Source: CAYMWF01 sp964394085 [NCBI: uncultured Gemmatimonadota bacterium]
GTDB taxonomy: Bacteria; GCA-2686955; CAYMWF01
Assembly: GCA_964394085.1 (NCBI GenBank)
Contig: CAYMWF010000091.1
Span: 1-19,103 of the forward strand
DNA: 19,103 nucleotides
Reading direction: 5' to 3'
A program made the position numbers and the translations under genes. Position 1 is the stretch's first letter. Each line of letters starts with the position of its first letter. The notes below the pieces were generated by a model that saw nothing but the letters and a program-made list of their open reading frames with translations, had not been told where the DNA came from and made no database searches. Below, one piece after another: positions 15,971 to 19,103 of the stretch.

Positions 15971-16492
15971 TTGTTTAATAAAACCTTACTCTGCCTTCTG
16001 TCCATCATCGTCATTTCGCCTTTTTACGTCATTGCGGACGATGGTGCGGTCAAAGAGGATCATATCTGTTCCGAGGATGTGCTTTACAACGAAAGCGGCC
16101 TGAAATACTTCGAGGAGGGATTCTATCATCTGATACCGCAGGGCCTCCTGGAGGATGCATCCCATCAATTCGATTTAGCCGTCCGGGAATTCGAAAAATC
16201 TCTCGCTGTCAATCCTTTATCCAGGGAAACCCGTATCAATCTGGCGCGCACGTATCATGCCCAGAAGGAGTTTTTACTGGAAGCCGAGCAATACAGAAAG
16301 CTTACGAAACTGGATCCCTACGATATCGACTCTTTTATCTTATCGGCAAAGGCCTATGCCGAGGCCGGTCTCCATGCAGAAGCCGAAAAGCAGCTGCAGA
16401 CCGCTAAAACCAGGACTTCGGATCCGTCCGTCACTCAAATACTGGACAACTTCATCACCAAGTTGGAACAAGAGCAGCAAATAGATCAATGA
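15971..16492 (+). CDS. Exported TPR-repeat protein
   Basis: The protein has 173 residues starting with TTG; AAGGAAAGGGG lies just upstream. Residues 1-22 are a signal peptide (MFNKTLLCLLSIIVISPFYV). Three TPR-like helix pairs follow: about 53-85 (FDLAVREFEKSLAVNPLSRE), 86-119 (INLARTYHAQKEFLLEAEQY, then RKLTKLDPYD) and 120-153 (SFILSAKAYAEAGLHAEAEK). The A...Y/L...G/A pattern and the 'P' at the end of each unit are typical. Exported TPR proteins usually hold other secreted or membrane proteins. It ends only 47 bp before the phosphoesterase start, and its TGA overlaps an earlier in-frame ATG of that gene, so the two probably form an operon. A link to phosphoesterase assembly or export is inference. 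Confidence 0.85.
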   Translation: MFNKTLLCLLSIIVISPFYVIADDGAVKEDHICSEDVLYNESGLKYFEEGFYHLIPQGLLEDASHQFDLAVREFEKSLAVNPLSRETRINLARTYHAQKEFLLEAEQYRKLTKLDPYDIDSFILSAKAYAEAGLHAEAEKQLQTAKTRTSDPSVTQILDNFITKLEQEQQIDQ

Positions 16493-16539
16493 AATCAAAC
16501 TTAATAAATTCACAATTCGTTTCAAAGGAGCGCTCCAGC

Positions 16540-19103
16540 ATGAATAAAACAAAAGACTGCTTAAAGTCAGGTTCAGGAATCATGACGGTTGTTCTGGGCC
16601 TCGTGATCGTTCTTGCCGTGGTCGTGCAGGCCGGCGATCCCTACTCCGCTTACTACAGCTCGGCGAACGACCGTATTTTCTGGTTTATACATTTTTCAGA
16701 CATCCACATCGGAACCTCGGGAAGCTAGGACAGTCAGAACCTGTCATGGATGGTGAATACAGGCGGACCTGTAATATACCCGGAATTCTATGTAGCCACC
16801 GGAGACCTGACGGACTGCACCAACGGGAATCTCCTCGGATGGCCGGACGGACCCTACCAGGAGGAATGGAATGAATACCGGGCGATCCTGAACCCCGCCG
16901 GCGTGGACGCCAGCTTCTTCTATGATCTGGCCGGTAATCACGAAGCATACAACGATCAGTACTTCGATTATTATGTCGCCAACTCTTACCAGGGGCAGGC
17001 CACCGGTCAAACGCAGGTTTCCTGGGTTCGCGATTTCAGTTTCGGAAAGTACCATTTTCTAGGACTCAGCACGGCTGACAACTCCGGCGATCCCTTCAGC
17101 ATCTTTTTTCCCTGGGGTGACAACGCCGGTCTGGACGCGAGCGAGTTGACTTTCATCGAAAATGAGCTTGGTGGGCACTACGATGCCGATCTGACCATGA
17201 TCTTCGGACATCATCCGATAACGGATACGGGACATTCCGACGACACCTGGCTCTTTTACGGCGCTCAGGACTTCGTGAGTTACATGGATGATTACGGCGT
17301 ATCGCTGTACGGGTACGGACACACGCACAGGCACTCGAGAGATGTATTTACCGGTGACTCCTATACCGGATACATGACAGGCGACGGAGTCTTCTATTTC
17401 AACGTCAATTCCATCGGCAAATCCAGCGGAAGCAATTACAGCGTCATCGCCGTGGACTGCAACGGCATATCATCGGTGACACAGGAGATCAATACGTGGC
17501 CCGCGGTCCTGATCACCTCACCGGTGGACGAATACATCGACGGAGATCCCAATCCGTATTCCTATTCAGTACCCAACTCGAGCACGAACCCCATCAGGGC
17601 ACTGGTGTTCGACTCCTCTCCAGTGACACAGGTACGATATCGAATTAACGGGGCCGCAACCTGGTACGCCATGACTCAGGTTGCCGGCAACTCCCGCCTC
17701 TGGGAAGGGGTGTGGGACGCATCCGTCCTGCCTGCCGGAAACCACACGATCGAGGTTCAGGCGGTCGGGAGCACTACGAGGTCGGATATCATCACTACTT
17801 ATGTCTATGAGGCCAACACACCGCCTGTAGCGAATAACGACAACTACAGCACACAGCAGGACCAGGTGCTCACGGTCGATGCCCCCGGAGTGCTGGGTAA
17901 CGATACGGATGGCGACGGCGATATCTTAACGGCCGTTCCAATGACCGATCCCGGCCACGGCACAGTCAATCTGGGTTCGAACGGTGCCTTCATCTACACA
18001 CCCGAAGCGGCCTATACAGGCGATGACAGCTTCACTTACGTTGCCAACGACGGGACGGATGATTCGAACATCGCAACCGTCTTCATTGATGTCGTGCCCC
18101 AGGACGACTTCGAACCGCCCGTGCCCGATCCCATGACATGGGCGACCGAACCGTATGCCACGGGCCAGAGCTCTATCGCCATGACGGCTACGACCGCCGT
18201 CGATGCCAGCGGTGTGGAATACTACTTCGCCTGCCTTACCGCCGGAGGCCACGACAGCGGATGGCAGGATGGCACAAACTACGAAGATACCGGGTTGGAA
18301 GCGGGAACTTCTTACATGTACCAGGTCAGGGCCCGCGACAAGAGCCCCAACCAGAATCAGACCGCGTTCTCTTATGGCGCATCCGCGACCACCGATTCTC
18401 CGCCGCAGCCGGACCTGGAGCCTCCTTTGCCCGATCCCATGACGTGGGCGGCCGTACCGTATGCCACAGGTGAGAACTCTATCGCCATGACGGCTACGAC
18501 CGCTGCCGACACCAGCGGAGTGGAATACTACTTCGACTGCCTCACCGCCGGAGGTCACGACAGCGGATGGCAGGATGCCGCGACGTACGAAGATACCGGG
18601 TTGGCGGCAGGGACTTCTTACACGTACCAGGTCAAGGCCCGCGACAAGAGCCCCAACCAGAATGAAACCGGGCTCTCTTCTTCCGCATCCGCGACCACCG
18701 ATTCTCCGCCGCCGCCGGACCTGGAGCCTCCTTTGCCCGATCCCATGACATGGGCGACCGCACCGTATGCCACAGGTGAGAACTCTATCGCCATGACGGC
18801 TACGACCGCTGCCGACACCAGCGGTGTGGAATACTACTTCGACTGCACCACGGCGGGAGGACACGACAGCGGGTGGCAGGACAGCGCTACTTACGAGGAC
18901 ACGGGTCTGCAGCCGGAGACTCAGTACACGTACCAGGTAAAGGCCCGCGATAAGAGCCCCAACCAGAATGAAACCGGGTTCTCACCACCGGCATCCGCCA
19001 CTACGGACGCGCTCCCGGACACCGACCCGCCCGCCCCTGATCCCATGACCTGGGCGACGGCTCCGTACGCGACAGGCACCTCTTCGATCTCCATGACCGC
19101 TAC
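16540..19103 (+). CDS. Secreted calcineurin-like metallophosphoesterase with Ig, cadherin-like and FN3-like repeats; in-frame TAG (3' end outside window)
   Basis: AAAGGAG lies 9 nt before the ATG at 16540, so this start is chosen over an in-frame ATG at 16489. Numbering counts the stop as residue 63. Residues 1-32 are a signal peptide. The catalytic domain has D54-I-H56, G88-D89, G132-N133-H134-E135, G223-H224-H225 and G260-H261-T262-H263, a full set of metal-binding motifs of the calcineurin-like superfamily, most like the TMEM62-type extracellular branch. Residues about 318-423 are Ig-like, 424-524 cadherin/VCBS-like (PPVANND, GVLGNDTDGDGD, YTP...GDDSFTY), and from 525 on there are FN3-like repeats of about 102 residues. 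A TAG codon replaces residue 63, between the first and second metal motifs. No later start could restore the first motif. The gene is either a recent pseudogene, read through, or affected by a sequence error. Frame and motifs beyond the stop are intact. Confidence 0.85.
16726..16728 (+). other. In-frame amber codon inside the metallophosphoesterase
   Basis: TAG stands between HFSDIHIGTSGS and DSQNLSWMVN. One C-to-T change from CAG (Gln) would create it. No other in-frame stop follows through 19103, which is 791 codons. TAG also ends the 8897-11440 gene normally, so a genome-wide reassignment is unlikely. Confidence 0.9.
18112..19103 (+). repeat. Tandem FN3-like coding repeats, 306/306/300 bp period
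   Basis: The codons for DPMTWA begin at 18127, 18433, 18739 and 19039. Each unit carries PYATG..SI.MTATT, SGVEYYF.C.TAGGHDSGWQ, YEDTGL and YQV.ARDKSPNQN. Units 2 and 3 are almost identical in DNA over most of their length, which points to recent duplication or gene conversion. The fourth unit is cut by the window end. Confidence 0.9.

Noticed and set aside
16489-16539. Earlier ATG at 16489 as the start of the phosphoesterase
   Set aside because: It gives an unnatural extension before the signal peptide. AAAGGAG lies inside that extension at the right distance for the ATG at 16540.
17926-18864. Long minus-strand open frame of 312 codons opposite the FN3-like repeats
   Set aside because: It mirrors the 306 bp coding repeats of the plus strand, is Arg/Gly-rich low-complexity sequence, and has no ribosome site. 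The plus frame carries clear domains.

Overview
This 19.1 kb window is bacterial accessory DNA dominated by secreted proteins. Every complete gene reads in the standard code, and all three stop codons are in use. Recognisable Shine-Dalgarno sequences (GGAGG type) precede nearly all genes, and several have sigma70-like promoters. Large right-handed beta-helix proteins with 'SPCID(S/A)GDP...DMGAYGG' ends, plus an exported beta-propeller and an FN3-tailed phosphoesterase, suggest a Gram-negative lineage such as Eisenbacteria, Zixibacteria, Latescibacteria or a planctomycete-like group. That assignment is an inference; no rRNA or core marker gene is present.

Layout. Positions 1-13626 hold five paralogous beta-helix genes: <1-1553 (-, cut by the window edge), 2206-3885 (+), 4165-6531 (-), 8897-11440 (-) and 12133-13626 (-). 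All share a signal peptide, an N-terminal cap (RVP..Y.TIQ..I..A.DGDTVLV..G.Y.G.GN), GGGI/C-rich coils and, where complete, an SPCID end module. The two largest are tandem double helices joined by an Ig-like linker. One small two-TM protein with a very basic tail (7604-8095, -) lies among them.

The spacers between these genes are full of repeats: a ~230 bp repeat in whole and truncated copies on both sides of the 2206-3885 gene, two 3' halves of tRNA-Phe 4900 bp apart that share the same upstream flank, a 45 bp repeat carrying a perfect 22 bp palindrome, long REP/MITE-like inverted repeats, and a relic of an IS110-family transposase. Together they look like a locus shaped by repeated insertion, decay and recombination.

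Positions 13830-19103 are a plus-strand block: a secreted beta-propeller protein (13830-15584), then a likely two-gene unit of an exported TPR protein (15971-16492) and a large secreted calcineurin-like metallophosphoesterase with Ig, cadherin-like and tandem FN3-like repeats (16540->19103). The phosphoesterase is interrupted by an in-frame TAG at 16726-16728, between its first metal-binding motif and the rest of the catalytic domain. The downstream reading frame is otherwise open and conserved to the end of the window.
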